DNA of 64,000 bases. It comes from Xanthomonas melonis (GTDB lineage Bacteria > Pseudomonadota > Gammaproteobacteria > Xanthomonadales > Xanthomonadaceae). The position numbers and the translations under genes are program-made. The notes under the pieces were generated by a model. The model had not been told where the DNA came from. It did no database searches and saw only the letters and a program-made list of their open reading frames with translations. The DNA is taken from NCBI RefSeq assembly GCF_020783655.1, contig NZ_JAJGQH010000004.1, forward strand, positions 1 through 64,000, written 5' to 3'. Shown piece after piece: positions 33,548 through 41,932 of this stretch; the first letter of the stretch is position 1; every line of letters starts with the position of its first letter.

Positions 33548-34609
33548 ATGACTAGCAAGATGCTCCAGGGCGCGCTTGCGCTCGCACTGTCCGCCTGCGC
33601 TGCCGGCGCGATCGCCGGGCCGGTCGGATACGGCGCCGCCACCACCGGTGGCGGCAACAAGACACCGGTCAACGTGGCCAGTTTCGAGGCAATGCAGGCG
33701 GCGATCGATGGTTACTCCGGCAGCGGTGGGCTGGTTCTCAATTACACCGGCAAGTTCGACTTCGGCACCATCAAGAATGTGTGCGCGCAATGGAAGCTGC
33801 CGGCCAAGACCGTGCAGATCAAGAACAAGAGCAACATCACCATCAAGGGTGCCAATGGCTCGGCGGCGAACTTCGGCCTGCGCGTGGTCGGCGATGCGCA
33901 CAACGTGATCATCCAGAACATGACCATCGGCCTGCTGCAGGGCGGTGAGGCGGCGGACTCGATTTCGCTGGAAGGAAACTCCAGCGGCGAGCCATCCAGG
34001 ATCTGGATCGACCACAACACGGTCTTCGCGTCGTTGACCAAATGCTCGGGCGCCGGCGATGCCTCTTTCGATGGCGGCATCGACATGAAGAAGGGCGTGC
34101 ACCACGTCACCGTGTCCTACAATCATGTCTACAACTATCAGAAGGTCGCGCTCAACGGCTTCAGCGATAGCGACAGCAAGAACTCGGCGGCGCGCACCAC
34201 CTATCACCACAACCGCTTCGAGAACGTGGAGTCGCGCGTACCGTTGCAGCGGCGCGGCCTGAGCCACATCTACAACAACTACTTCAACAACGTCACCACC
34301 TCCGGCATCAATGTGCGCATGGGCGGGGTGGCCAAGATCGAATCCAACTATTTCGAGAACATCAAGAACCCGGTGACCTCGCGCGACAGCAGCGAGATCG
34401 GCTATTGGGACCTGATCAACAACTACGTCGGCGGCGGCATCACCTGGAGCACTCCGGACGGCAGCAAGCCCTACGCCAACGCCACCACCTGGATCAGTTC
34501 GAAGGTGTTTCCGGAACCGTTGGGCTACATCTACACCGTCACCCCGGCCGCGCAGGTCAAGGCCAAGGTGATCGCCACCGCAGGCGCAGGCACGAACCTG
34601 GCGGAGTAA
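33548..34609 (+). CDS. pel: Secreted pectate lyase (PL1 family)
   Basis: A 353-residue polysaccharide lyase family 1 enzyme that cleaves de-esterified pectin by beta-elimination with Ca2+. Signal peptide about 1-23. The parallel beta-helix repeats show N-V-I-I-Q-N-M-T-I, S-R-I-W-I-D-H-N-T-V (the conserved W-I-D-H), H-H-V-T-V-S-Y-N-H-V and the catalytic-arginine block S-R-V-P-L-Q-R-R-G. Start 33548 follows GGGAGAGG. Probably secreted by the type II system for plant cell-wall breakdown. A strong terminator follows. Confidence 0.96.
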   Translation: MTSKMLQGALALALSACAAGAIAGPVGYGAATTGGGNKTPVNVASFEAMQAAIDGYSGSGGLVLNYTGKFDFGTIKNVCAQWKLPAKTVQIKNKSNITIKGANGSAANFGLRVVGDAHNVIIQNMTIGLLQGGEAADSISLEGNSSGEPSRIWIDHNTVFASLTKCSGAGDASFDGGIDMKKGVHHVTVSYNHVYNYQKVALNGFSDSDSKNSAARTTYHHNRFENVESRVPLQRRGLSHIYNNYFNNVTTSGINVRMGGVAKIESNYFENIKNPVTSRDSSEIGYWDLINNYVGGGITWSTPDGSKPYANATTWISSKVFPEPLGYIYTVTPAAQVKAKVIATAGAGTNLAE

Positions 34610-34632
34610 GCGTCGGCGTCGCGCATCACCAC

Positions 34633-34660
34633 AGATCCCCGGCAGCGCCGGGGATCTTTT
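34633..34660 (+). terminator. Rho-independent terminator after pectate lyase gene
   Basis: An 11-bp perfect stem (34633-34643 with 34647-34657), a 3-nt loop AGC, and a run of T at 34657-34660. It lies 24 bp after the pectate-lyase stop. Confidence 0.85.
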
Positions 34661-35073
34661 CAATGCGGCAGGCAGGCCCGCGGGGCGCCGCGCGTGCGTG
34701 GAGGGGAGCTTGGCTTCGACCTGCCCGCGCAGGTCGTACAGGCAGGCCTGTGCCTCGTCGCCGGGCAGAGCCGGTGGCCGCTTGTGCAGCGCCGCGATAG
34801 GAGGGGCGCGACACAAGCGTGGCTTCAGGTCGCCATGCGACTGCTGTTCAAGGCGTGGACGTGATCGCCAACGTCTCTGCCGGTGGGTGTGCACCGCAGC
34901 ACAGCGGAGCGGCGGTGTGCGCCGGACACGGCGTGGCGCGGTCGTTGCCAACCGTCGCGCCTGGCCTGGCGGCGTTGCCCCGCCTTCGCCTGTCCCAGGC
35001 CTCGACGTCAAGAGGCGCGATGGGCGCCGCGACGCGGTATCGTGTCGGGCTACCACCTTTCCCGATTCCTTCC
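34661..35073. other. Intergenic region before second APC permease
   Basis: About 410 bp between the terminator and the permease ATG. No gene or clear regulatory element was recognised. Confidence 0.4.
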
Positions 35074-36462
35074 ATGTCGCTTCCGACCGATCCTGTTGCC
35101 CAGAACGCTTCGACCGCCGCGCCCGCCTTGCGCCACGCGCTGAAACCGCGGCAATTGATGATGATGGGCCTGGGCACTGCGATCGGTGCCGGGCTGTTCC
35201 TGGGCTCGGGCGTTGGCATCCAGAAGGCCGGGCCAGCGGTACTGCTGTCGTATCTGATCGCCGGTGCGCTGGTGATCATCGTGATGAACGCGTTGGGCGA
35301 GATGGCGGCGGCCAAGCCGTCCAGCGGGGCGTTCTCGGTGTATGCCGCCGATGCCATGGGGCCGACCGCCGGCGCCACGGTGGGCTGGCTCTGGTGGTTT
35401 CAGGTGGTGGTGGTGATTGCGGCCGAGGCGGTCGGCGCGGCCGGGTTGCTGGCGTCGGTGTGGCCCAGCCTGCCGGTTCCGTTGCTGGCATCGCTGTTCA
35501 TGGCGGTCTTCACCGCGATCAACCTGCTGGGTGTGCGTAACTTCGGCGAGTTCGAATTCTGGTTCGCCATCCTCAAGGTGGTGGCGATCGTGGTATTCCT
35601 GCTGATCGGCTTCGCTCTGCTGGCCGGCTGGCTGCCCGGCGTTGCCTCGCCGGGCGTGGCCAATTTCACGCAGAACGGTGGCTTCGCCCCCAACGGCCTG
35701 GCCGGCGTCGGTGCTGCCTTGCTGGTGGTGGTGTTCGCCTTCGGCGGCACCGAGATCGTGGCCGTGGCCGCTGCGGAAACCGCCGACCCGGGCCGCAGCC
35801 TGGCGCGCACCATCCGTACCGTGGCCTGGCGCATCCTGGTCTTCTACATCGGCTCGATCAGCGTGATCGTGGCGGTGGTGCCGTGGACCAGTGCCGCACT
35901 CGGCTCGCCGTTCGCGGCGGTGCTGGACGTGGCGCGCATTCCCGGCGCGGCCACCGCGATCACCCTGGTGGCGGTGGTGGCGTTGTTGTCGGCGCTCAAT
36001 GCCAACCTGTACGGCGCCTCGCGGATGATCTTCTCGCTGGCGCAGCGTGGCGAAGCGCCGCACTGGTTGAGCAGGACCAGCAAGGAACAGGTGCCGTTGG
36101 CGGCAGTGGTTGCCAGCGTACTGTTCGGTTTCGCCGCAGCGGTGCTGGAACTGCTGTATCCCACCAAGGTGCTGCCGATGCTGCTCAACATCGTCGGTGC
36201 CACCTGCCTGCTGGTGTGGACGATCTCGCTGCTGTCGCAATTGATCCTGCGTGCGCGTGCCGATCGCGCCGGCGTCGCGTTGCCGTTCCGCATGCGCGGC
36301 TATCCGTTCCTGACCGTGCTGGCCTTGGCGATCCTGGCGATGATCTTCGTGCTGCTGGCCCGTTCGGCAGAAACGCAGGTGCAGTTCCTGTCGATGGTCG
36401 GGCTGACCGTCGCCATTGCGCTGGTCAGCGAAATCGCCCGGCGCATCCGCCGCACGGTGTGA
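35074..36462 (+). CDS. APC-family amino acid permease (GabP/AAT type)
   Basis: A 462-residue amino acid permease of the AAT/GabP branch, with about 12 membrane segments. The first helix shows M-M-M-G-L-G-T-A-I-G-A-G-L-F-L-G-S-G, and M-N-A-L-G-E-M-A-A-A-K-P-S-S-G-A-F-S-V-Y is the typical second-helix signature; F-A-F-G-G-T-E-I-V marks TM6. Start M-S-L-P-T-D at 35074 puts a normal cytosolic N-terminus before TM1. It stands alone, with a hairpin after it. The specific amino acid is not predictable. Confidence 0.92.
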   Translation: MSLPTDPVAQNASTAAPALRHALKPRQLMMMGLGTAIGAGLFLGSGVGIQKAGPAVLLSYLIAGALVIIVMNALGEMAAAKPSSGAFSVYAADAMGPTAGATVGWLWWFQVVVVIAAEAVGAAGLLASVWPSLPVPLLASLFMAVFTAINLLGVRNFGEFEFWFAILKVVAIVVFLLIGFALLAGWLPGVASPGVANFTQNGGFAPNGLAGVGAALLVVVFAFGGTEIVAVAAAETADPGRSLARTIRTVAWRILVFYIGSISVIVAVVPWTSAALGSPFAAVLDVARIPGAATAITLVAVVALLSALNANLYGASRMIFSLAQRGEAPHWLSRTSKEQVPLAAVVASVLFGFAAAVLELLYPTKVLPMLLNIVGATCLLVWTISLLSQLILRARADRAGVALPFRMRGYPFLTVLALAILAMIFVLLARSAETQVQFLSMVGLTVAIALVSEIARRIRRTV

Positions 36463-36879
36463 CGGCACCAGCACCACGTGAGGCAGCGCTCCGCGCTGCC
36501 GCTCGCCGGCCCGCGTGTCTCAAGCTTCGGTGGCAACGCACCTGCCGGAGCCGGAAGCACCCGATGGCCACCAGGAGGCAGGTACAGGCCGGTTGCAGCG
36601 TGCGGGCATCATTGCATGCGCCTGCACGAGCAACCGTCGCGTCTGCCGTCTCCGGGCAGCGGATACGGGCGGACGCCGTTGTGGCAGAAAACACATGTTG
36701 CGTTACACAGCAGGCGTAGCATCCCGATGCAGGAAGGCCGCGACGGTTCGACGCAGATGCGACGCCGTGTCGCATCGGGAACCGAGGCGGGCGTCCTTAT
36801 CATGACGGCGTAGCGCAGGCGAAGGCGGTCGATCGACCGCCGATGCGCCAACGGTCCACTCACTCCTGGAGGGTTCTCC
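36463..36879. other. Intergenic region before cytochrome bd genes
   Basis: A 417-bp gap holding the hairpin at 36482-36500 and, at its end, a GGAGGG ribosome-binding site for the oxidase gene. No gene and no clear FNR- or Clp-type dyad was seen. Confidence 0.4.
36482..36500. terminator. Hairpin after APC permease gene
   Basis: An 8-bp perfect stem with a 3-nt loop (GGCAGCGC-TCC-GCGCTGCC), 20 bp after the stop. No T run follows, so it may only stabilise the mRNA end or work with Rho. Confidence 0.4.
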
Positions 36880-38277
36880 ATGGACGCCCTGTTGTTGTCG
36901 CGGATCCAGTTCGGGTTCGTCATCGCGTTCCACGTGCTGTTCCCTGCGTTCACCATCGGGCTGTCCAGTTTGCTGGCGTTCCTCGAATGGCGCTGGCTGC
37001 GCACGCGTCTGCCGGTCTGGCGCGAGCTGTACTTCTTCTGGCAGAAGATCTTCGCCGTGTCCTTCGGCATGGGCGTGGTCAGCGGCATCGTGATGGCGTT
37101 CCAGTTCGGCGCCAACTGGCCGGAGCTGAGCCGCATCGCCGGGGGGGTGATCGGCCCGTTGTTGAGCTACGAGGTGCTGACCGCGTTCTTCCTCGAAGCC
37201 AGCTTCCTGGGCGTGATGATGTTCGGCTGGGGGCGCATTTCCGAACGCCTGCATTTCCTCGCCACCTGCATGGTGGCGCTGGGGACCTTGTTTTCCACGT
37301 TCTGGATCCTGTCCTCCAACAGCTGGCTGCAGACGCCGGCCGGCTACGAGGTGATCGATGGCATCGTGCACCCGGTGGCGTGGCTGCAGATCATCTTCAA
37401 CCCGTCCTTCCCGTACCGTCTGGCGCACATGGCGCTGGGATCGTTCATCACCACCTGCTTCGTGGTGGGTGCGGTGGGCGCGTGGTATCTGCAGCGTGGC
37501 GTGCACCGCGAGGCGGGCCTGCACATGCTCAAACTGGCGGTGGTGTTCGCTGCGATCACCGTGCCGCTGCAGATCGTGGTTGGCGATATGCATGGTCTGA
37601 ACACGCTCGAGCACCAGCCGATGAAGATCGCCGCGATGGAAGCGCACTGGCATGAAGGCGAGCCGGGCGAGGGCGTTCCGCTGGTGCTGTTCGCCTTGCC
37701 CGATGCGCAGGCCGAGCGGAATGCGTACGAGCTGGCGATTCCGCGCCTGGGCAGCCTGATCCTGACCCATAGCCTGGAGGGCAGCATTCCACCGTTGACC
37801 ACGGTGCCGGCGGCCGAGCGCCCGCCGGTGATGCCGGTGTTCTTCGCCTTCCGCATCATGGTGGGGCTGGGGACCTTGATGCTGCTGGTGGCCTGGGTGT
37901 CTGCGTTCGCGTGGTGGCGCGGCCGCCTGCTGCAGTGGCGCTGGCTGCTGACGGTGTGGCGCTGGATGCTGCCGAGCGGTTTCGTCGCGCTGCTCTCGGG
38001 CTGGTTCGTCACCGAGATGGGCCGGCAGCCCTATGTGGTCTATGGGCTGCTGCGCACCGCCGATGCGGTGGGCCCGCAGTCGGCCTGGATGACCGCGATC
38101 TCGTTGGCAGTCTATGTGGCCGGCTATGCGTTCGTGTTCGGCTGGGGCATCTGGTACCTGGTCAAGATCGGCAGGATCGGGCCGACCCCGCACGACGCGC
38201 CGCAGCTGGATCACGGTGAACATACTCCGGCGCGACCGCTATCGGCCGCCGACGAACCCATCGACGGAGCGGTGTGA
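36880..38277 (+). CDS. cydA: Cytochrome bd ubiquinol oxidase subunit I (CIO type)
   Basis: A 465-residue subunit of the terminal oxidase that reduces O2 with ubiquinol in the inner membrane. Haem ligands are H18 in I-A-F-H-V-L-F-P, the His in R-L-A-H-M-A-L-G-S-F, and the Met in W-F-V-T-E-M-G-R-Q-P. The quinol loop starts G-D-M-H-G-L-N-T-L-E-H-Q-P-M-K and is short, as in the cyanide-insensitive (CioA) group. It overlaps the subunit II gene. GGAGGG precedes the ATG. Confidence 0.96.
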   Translation: MDALLLSRIQFGFVIAFHVLFPAFTIGLSSLLAFLEWRWLRTRLPVWRELYFFWQKIFAVSFGMGVVSGIVMAFQFGANWPELSRIAGGVIGPLLSYEVLTAFFLEASFLGVMMFGWGRISERLHFLATCMVALGTLFSTFWILSSNSWLQTPAGYEVIDGIVHPVAWLQIIFNPSFPYRLAHMALGSFITTCFVVGAVGAWYLQRGVHREAGLHMLKLAVVFAAITVPLQIVVGDMHGLNTLEHQPMKIAAMEAHWHEGEPGEGVPLVLFALPDAQAERNAYELAIPRLGSLILTHSLEGSIPPLTTVPAAERPPVMPVFFAFRIMVGLGTLMLLVAWVSAFAWWRGRLLQWRWLLTVWRWMLPSGFVALLSGWFVTEMGRQPYVVYGLLRTADAVGPQSAWMTAISLAVYVAGYAFVFGWGIWYLVKIGRIGPTPHDAPQLDHGEHTPARPLSAADEPIDGAV

Positions 38278-39293
38278 TGGACATGACGAGCGTGTTGCCG
38301 GTGGCGTGGTTCGCGGTGATCGGCTTCGGTGTGCTGATGTACGTGGTGCTGGACGGCTTCGTGCTCGGGATCGGCATCCTGGCGCCGTTTCGCCGCGACG
38401 AACAGCAGCTGGATCTGATGATGAACACCGCCGCGCCGATCTGGGACGGCAACGAAACCTGGCTGGTGCTGGGCGGGGCGGGCCTGCTGGCGGCCTTCCC
38501 CAAGGCCTATGCGGCGATCCTGTCGGCACTGTATCTGCCGGTGCTGCTGATGGTGATGGCGCTGGTGTTCCGTGGCGTGGCGTTCGAGTTCCGTTTCAAG
38601 GCGCAGCGCTCGCGGCGGCTGTGGAGCAACGCGTTCGCGGCCGGATCGATTCTGGCCACCTTCGCGCAGGGCGTGATCCTGGGGGCGCTGGTGCAGGGGC
38701 TGCCGATCGAGAACGACCGGTATGTCGGCGGCGTCTGGGGGTGGTTCAGTCCGTTCGCGATGCTGACCGGTGCGGCGTTGGTGTTCGGCTACGCGCTGCT
38801 CGGCAGCACCTGGCTGATCCTCAAGACCGACGGCCATGTGCAGCAGCTGGCGCGCCAACTGACCCGGCCGCTGACCATCAGCGTGTTGATCTTCATCGGG
38901 CTGGTCAGCGCCTGGTTGCCGTCGTTGCAATCGCACGTGATGGAACGCTGGTTCACCGGCGCACATTACCTGTGGCTGATGCCGGTGCCGCTGCTGGTGG
39001 CCGTGGTGGGGATCGCATTGTGGCGCGCCAGTGCGCCCGGGCAGCCGGATACGCCACCGTTCCTGCTGGCGATGGGCTTGTTCGTGCTGGGCTTCGTCGG
39101 CCTGGTACTGGGCATGTGGCCGTATCTGGTGCCGCCCATCTACACCATCTGGCAGGCGGCGGCGCCGCCGTCCTCGCAGGCGTTCGCGATGGTGGGCCTG
39201 GTCATGCTGCTGCCGCTGATCCTGGGCTATACGGTGTGGTCGTACCGCGTGTTTCGCGGCAAGATCACTGCCGACACCGGCTATCACCACTGA
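38277..39293 (+). CDS. cydB: Cytochrome bd ubiquinol oxidase subunit II
   Basis: A 338-residue multi-spanning partner of subunit I. Typical blocks are Y-V-V-L-D-G-F-V-L-G-I-G-I-L, N-T-A-A-P-I-W-D-G-N-E-T-W-L-V and R-G-V-A-F-E-F-R-F-K. The ATG at 38277 overlaps the subunit I stop (TGATG); a GTG one codon upstream is also possible. No CydX-like short gene or CydDC transporter is seen just downstream. Length and sequence agree with CioB/CydB. Confidence 0.96.
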   Translation: MDMTSVLPVAWFAVIGFGVLMYVVLDGFVLGIGILAPFRRDEQQLDLMMNTAAPIWDGNETWLVLGGAGLLAAFPKAYAAILSALYLPVLLMVMALVFRGVAFEFRFKAQRSRRLWSNAFAAGSILATFAQGVILGALVQGLPIENDRYVGGVWGWFSPFAMLTGAALVFGYALLGSTWLILKTDGHVQQLARQLTRPLTISVLIFIGLVSAWLPSLQSHVMERWFTGAHYLWLMPVPLLVAVVGIALWRASAPGQPDTPPFLLAMGLFVLGFVGLVLGMWPYLVPPIYTIWQAAAPPSSQAFAMVGLVMLLPLILGYTVWSYRVFRGKITADTGYHH

Positions 39294-39394
39294 CGCGGCG
39301 AACGCGACGTCGCCGGCAGGGTCGGGTGATGTGGATGGCGCGCCCGGAACCGGCGTGCACGCATACCGCTGCCGGGTCCGGGCAGCGGCCGTCC

Positions 39395-40207
39395 TCAGTG
39401 CAGCCGCTGTTTGAACATCCACTCCCACATTGCCGGGTCCGCGTAGGTCGCGTCCCAGGCATTGTGGTTGCCGTCGGGATACTCGCTGTAGCGCAGGTTC
39501 GCACCCACGCCCTTGCCCGCGCGGTACAGCGCGCGGTCGTCGTGTGGCGGCACCGAATCGTCGTTGGCGCCATGGAACATCCAGATCGGCACGTGCTTGA
39601 GCTGGGTGACCGCCGCGGTATACGGGTCGGCTTCCTTGGCGACCAGGCTGACATAGAGCGTGCGGCGTTCCTCGCGCGGTGCCTTCAGCGCGCCGCAGAT
39701 CGGCACGATCGCCGCGAAGCGCCGCGGCTGCATCAAGCCGATCTCCCAGGCGCCGTAGCCGCCCATCGACATGCCGGTCAGGTAGGTGCGCTGCGGATCG
39801 GCCGCGAACTCCGCACTGGCCGCATCCAGCGCGGCGATCGCCATGCGCGCGTTGATTCCCAGCCACTCTTCGTTCTCGGGAACCTGCGGCAGCACCACCA
39901 GCGCGGGGAACCGGTCGGCATGCGCGCTCAGATAGGGGCCGAGCCCGACCTCGGCCTGATCGCGGCCGTTGTCGCCGCGCTCGCCGGAACCATGCAGGAA
40001 CAACACGATGGGCCGTGGCTGCGGCGCCTTGGCCGCCGGCACGAACACCTGGTACCGATACAGGCGACCTTCCATCTGCAAGGTGCGGGTGACGAAATGG
40101 CCGCTTCGTCCATCGCCGGGACCACGCATGCTCGAACAGCCGGCGAGCGCCAGCGCCAGAAGACCCAACATCACGTAACGACCGATCACGCACGCCTCCC
40201 GCATCAA
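39395..40207 (-). CDS. Lipoprotein alpha/beta hydrolase (esterase/depolymerase-like)
   Basis: A 270-residue envelope hydrolase. The lipobox L-A-G-C (Cys about residue 24) marks a lipoprotein. The fold shows L-F-L-H-G-S-G-E-R-G, nucleophile elbow G-M-S-M-G-G, a W-M-F-H-G-A-N-D-D-S-V-P strand with the acid, and the His near D-G-N-H-N-A-W-D. This pattern is like bacterial phospholipase/carboxylesterase and feruloyl/acetyl esterase-type proteins. It is convergent with the cydB gene. Substrate unknown. Confidence 0.88.
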   Translation of the reverse strand: MMREACVIGRYVMLGLLALALAGCSSMRGPGDGRSGHFVTRTLQMEGRLYRYQVFVPAAKAPQPRPIVLFLHGSGERGDNGRDQAEVGLGPYLSAHADRFPALVVLPQVPENEEWLGINARMAIAALDAASAEFAADPQRTYLTGMSMGGYGAWEIGLMQPRRFAAIVPICGALKAPREERRTLYVSLVAKEADPYTAAVTQLKHVPIWMFHGANDDSVPPHDDRALYRAGKGVGANLRYSEYPDGNHNAWDATYADPAMWEWMFKQRLH

Positions 40208-40267
40208 TACAGGCCTGGAGTATCACGCATATGGCGCGTCTGTCGCGTCGCGGCGATGGGGGCCGCC

Positions 40268-41629
40268 TCAGCGCAGCAGGATCAATGTGGCCAGGCCGAG
40301 GAAGCTCAGAAAGCCCATCACGTCGGTCAGCGTGGTCAGGATCACCCCGCCGGCCAGCGCGGGATCGAAGCCCAGGCGTTTGAGCGTCACCGGCACCAGG
40401 ACGCCGCCGAAGGCGGCGGTCAGCATGTTCACCGTCAGGGCGGTGCCGATCACCAGCGACAGCATCGGTTGGCGAAACCATGCCAGCACGATCAGGCCGA
40501 GCCCGACGCCCAGGCACAGGCCGTTGATCAGCGCCACGGTGAGCTCCTTCTTGAGCAGGGTCATCACGTTGGACGAGCCGATCTGCCCCAGCGCCAGGCC
40601 GCGCACCATCAATGCCAAGACCTGGGTTCCGGCGTTGCCGCCCATGCCGGCCACGATCGGCATCAGCGCCGCCAGCGCCACCAGCTTCTCGATGGTGCCT
40701 TCGAACTGGCTGACCACGCTGGACGCCAGGAACGCGGTGCACAGGTTGATGCCCAGCCAGATCAGGCGGCGCCGGAACGCGCGCCGCGCCGGGCTGAACA
40801 TGTCCTCGTCCTCGTCCAGACCGGCGGCGCTCAAGGCCTGGTGCTCGGCCTGCTCGCGGATGATGTCGACCACGTCGTCGATGGTGATGCGGCCGAGCAG
40901 GATGTTGTTGTCGTCCACCACCGGCGCGGAGATCCAGTCGTGGTCGGAGAAGCGGCGTGCCACTTCGTCCGAGCCGTCCCCCACGTCGATGGCCGGCTGC
41001 TCGTCGTCGATCAGCCGGTTGACCGGGGTGCTGTCCTCGTGGGTGACCAGCGCTGCCAATGGCACGCGGCCCAGATACTGGTGGCGACGGCTCACCACGT
41101 ACAGGTGGTCGGTATGATCGGGCAGTTCGCCGCGCAGGCGCAGGTAACGCAGCACCACATCGACATTGACGTCGGCGCGTACCGTCACCACGTCCGGGTT
41201 CATCAGGCGGCCGGCGGTGTCTTCCGGATACGACAGCACCTGTTCGAGCCGTTCGCGGTTCTCGCGATCCATCGACTTGAGCACTTCGTCGATGACGGTG
41301 TCGGGCAGGTCTTCGACCAGGTTGGCCAGGTCGTCGATGTCCAGGTCTTCGACCGCAGCGACGATCTCGTCCGGATCCATGTCGGCCAGCAGGCTTTCGC
41401 GCACTTCGTCGCCGACGTGCAGCAGCACCTCGCCATCGTCTTCTGGATCGACCAGCCCCCACACCACTTCGCGCTTGCCCGGCGGCAAGGATTCGAGCAG
41501 GTTGCCGATCTCCGCCGGCGCCAGCGTATTGACCAGCCGGCGTACCGGCCCCAGGCGTCCGCTATCCAGCGCGTCGGACAGCAATCGCAGCTGGCGCGCG
41601 GTCTTGTCGTGGCGGACGGCTTCGGCCAT
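40268..41629 (-). CDS. mgtE: Magnesium transporter MgtE
   Basis: A 453-residue Mg2+ channel of the inner membrane. A cytosolic N-domain (about 1-135; M-D-P-D-E-I-V-A-A-V, D-L-P-D-T-V-I-D-E-V) and two CBS domains (about 140-265, with P-V-V-D-D-N-N-I-L-L-G-R-I) sense Mg2+. About five membrane helices follow, including A-L-M-P-I-V-A-G-M-G-G-N-A-G-T-Q, the pore signature. No signal for a Mg riboswitch was found upstream. Confidence 0.95.
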   Translation of the reverse strand: MAEAVRHDKTARQLRLLSDALDSGRLGPVRRLVNTLAPAEIGNLLESLPPGKREVVWGLVDPEDDGEVLLHVGDEVRESLLADMDPDEIVAAVEDLDIDDLANLVEDLPDTVIDEVLKSMDRENRERLEQVLSYPEDTAGRLMNPDVVTVRADVNVDVVLRYLRLRGELPDHTDHLYVVSRRHQYLGRVPLAALVTHEDSTPVNRLIDDEQPAIDVGDGSDEVARRFSDHDWISAPVVDDNNILLGRITIDDVVDIIREQAEHQALSAAGLDEDEDMFSPARRAFRRRLIWLGINLCTAFLASSVVSQFEGTIEKLVALAALMPIVAGMGGNAGTQVLALMVRGLALGQIGSSNVMTLLKKELTVALINGLCLGVGLGLIVLAWFRQPMLSLVIGTALTVNMLTAAFGGVLVPVTLKRLGFDPALAGGVILTTLTDVMGFLSFLGLATLILLR

Positions 41630-41932
41630 GCGCGGCTCCCTGGAAGAGTGGGCGCGCCGTCAGTGGAAGACGCGGTGCTGGGTCAGCACGGCATTATCGC
41701 TTGCGCACGGTGACGAAACATACAGTGTCGGCGCGCTTGCGGACGGTCGATGGGGCGCCGCCGGCTCGCCGGCGCGCTTGGCAAACGCTGCATGCCGCAA
41801 CGACGCTCCCAAATTGGTCCGTCGGTAGTGACTGGGTGATTGAGTGCCGGGTCGATGATCGGCGCGGCGCCCCCATCCGCCCTACGGGCACCTTCCCCCG
41901 CAAACGGGAGAAGGAGGTGCAGCTGCGCTGTC
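41630..41932. other. Intergenic region between ptsI and mgtE
   Basis: About 300 bp with a hairpin element near the ptsI end (41891-41914). Nothing else was recognised. Confidence 0.4.
41891..41914. repeat. Hairpin repeat downstream of ptsI
   Basis: CCTTCCCCCG, CAAA, CGGGAGAAGG: a 10-bp stem with one mismatch and a 4-nt loop. This sequence type (cgcccatccgccc...cttctcccg...cgggagaagg) is a short interspersed element I recognise from Xanthomonas intergenic regions. It may end the ptsI transcript. Confidence 0.5.

Noticed and set aside
38211-41462. 1083-residue minus-strand frame across the cydB, esterase and mgtE region
   Set aside because: Arg/Gly/Pro-rich composition and overlap with three well-supported genes mark it as a shadow.
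38114-41713. 1199-residue plus-strand frame across cydB and mgtE
   Set aside because: It overlaps clear genes in other frames or strands and has a composition typical of reverse-frame shadows.
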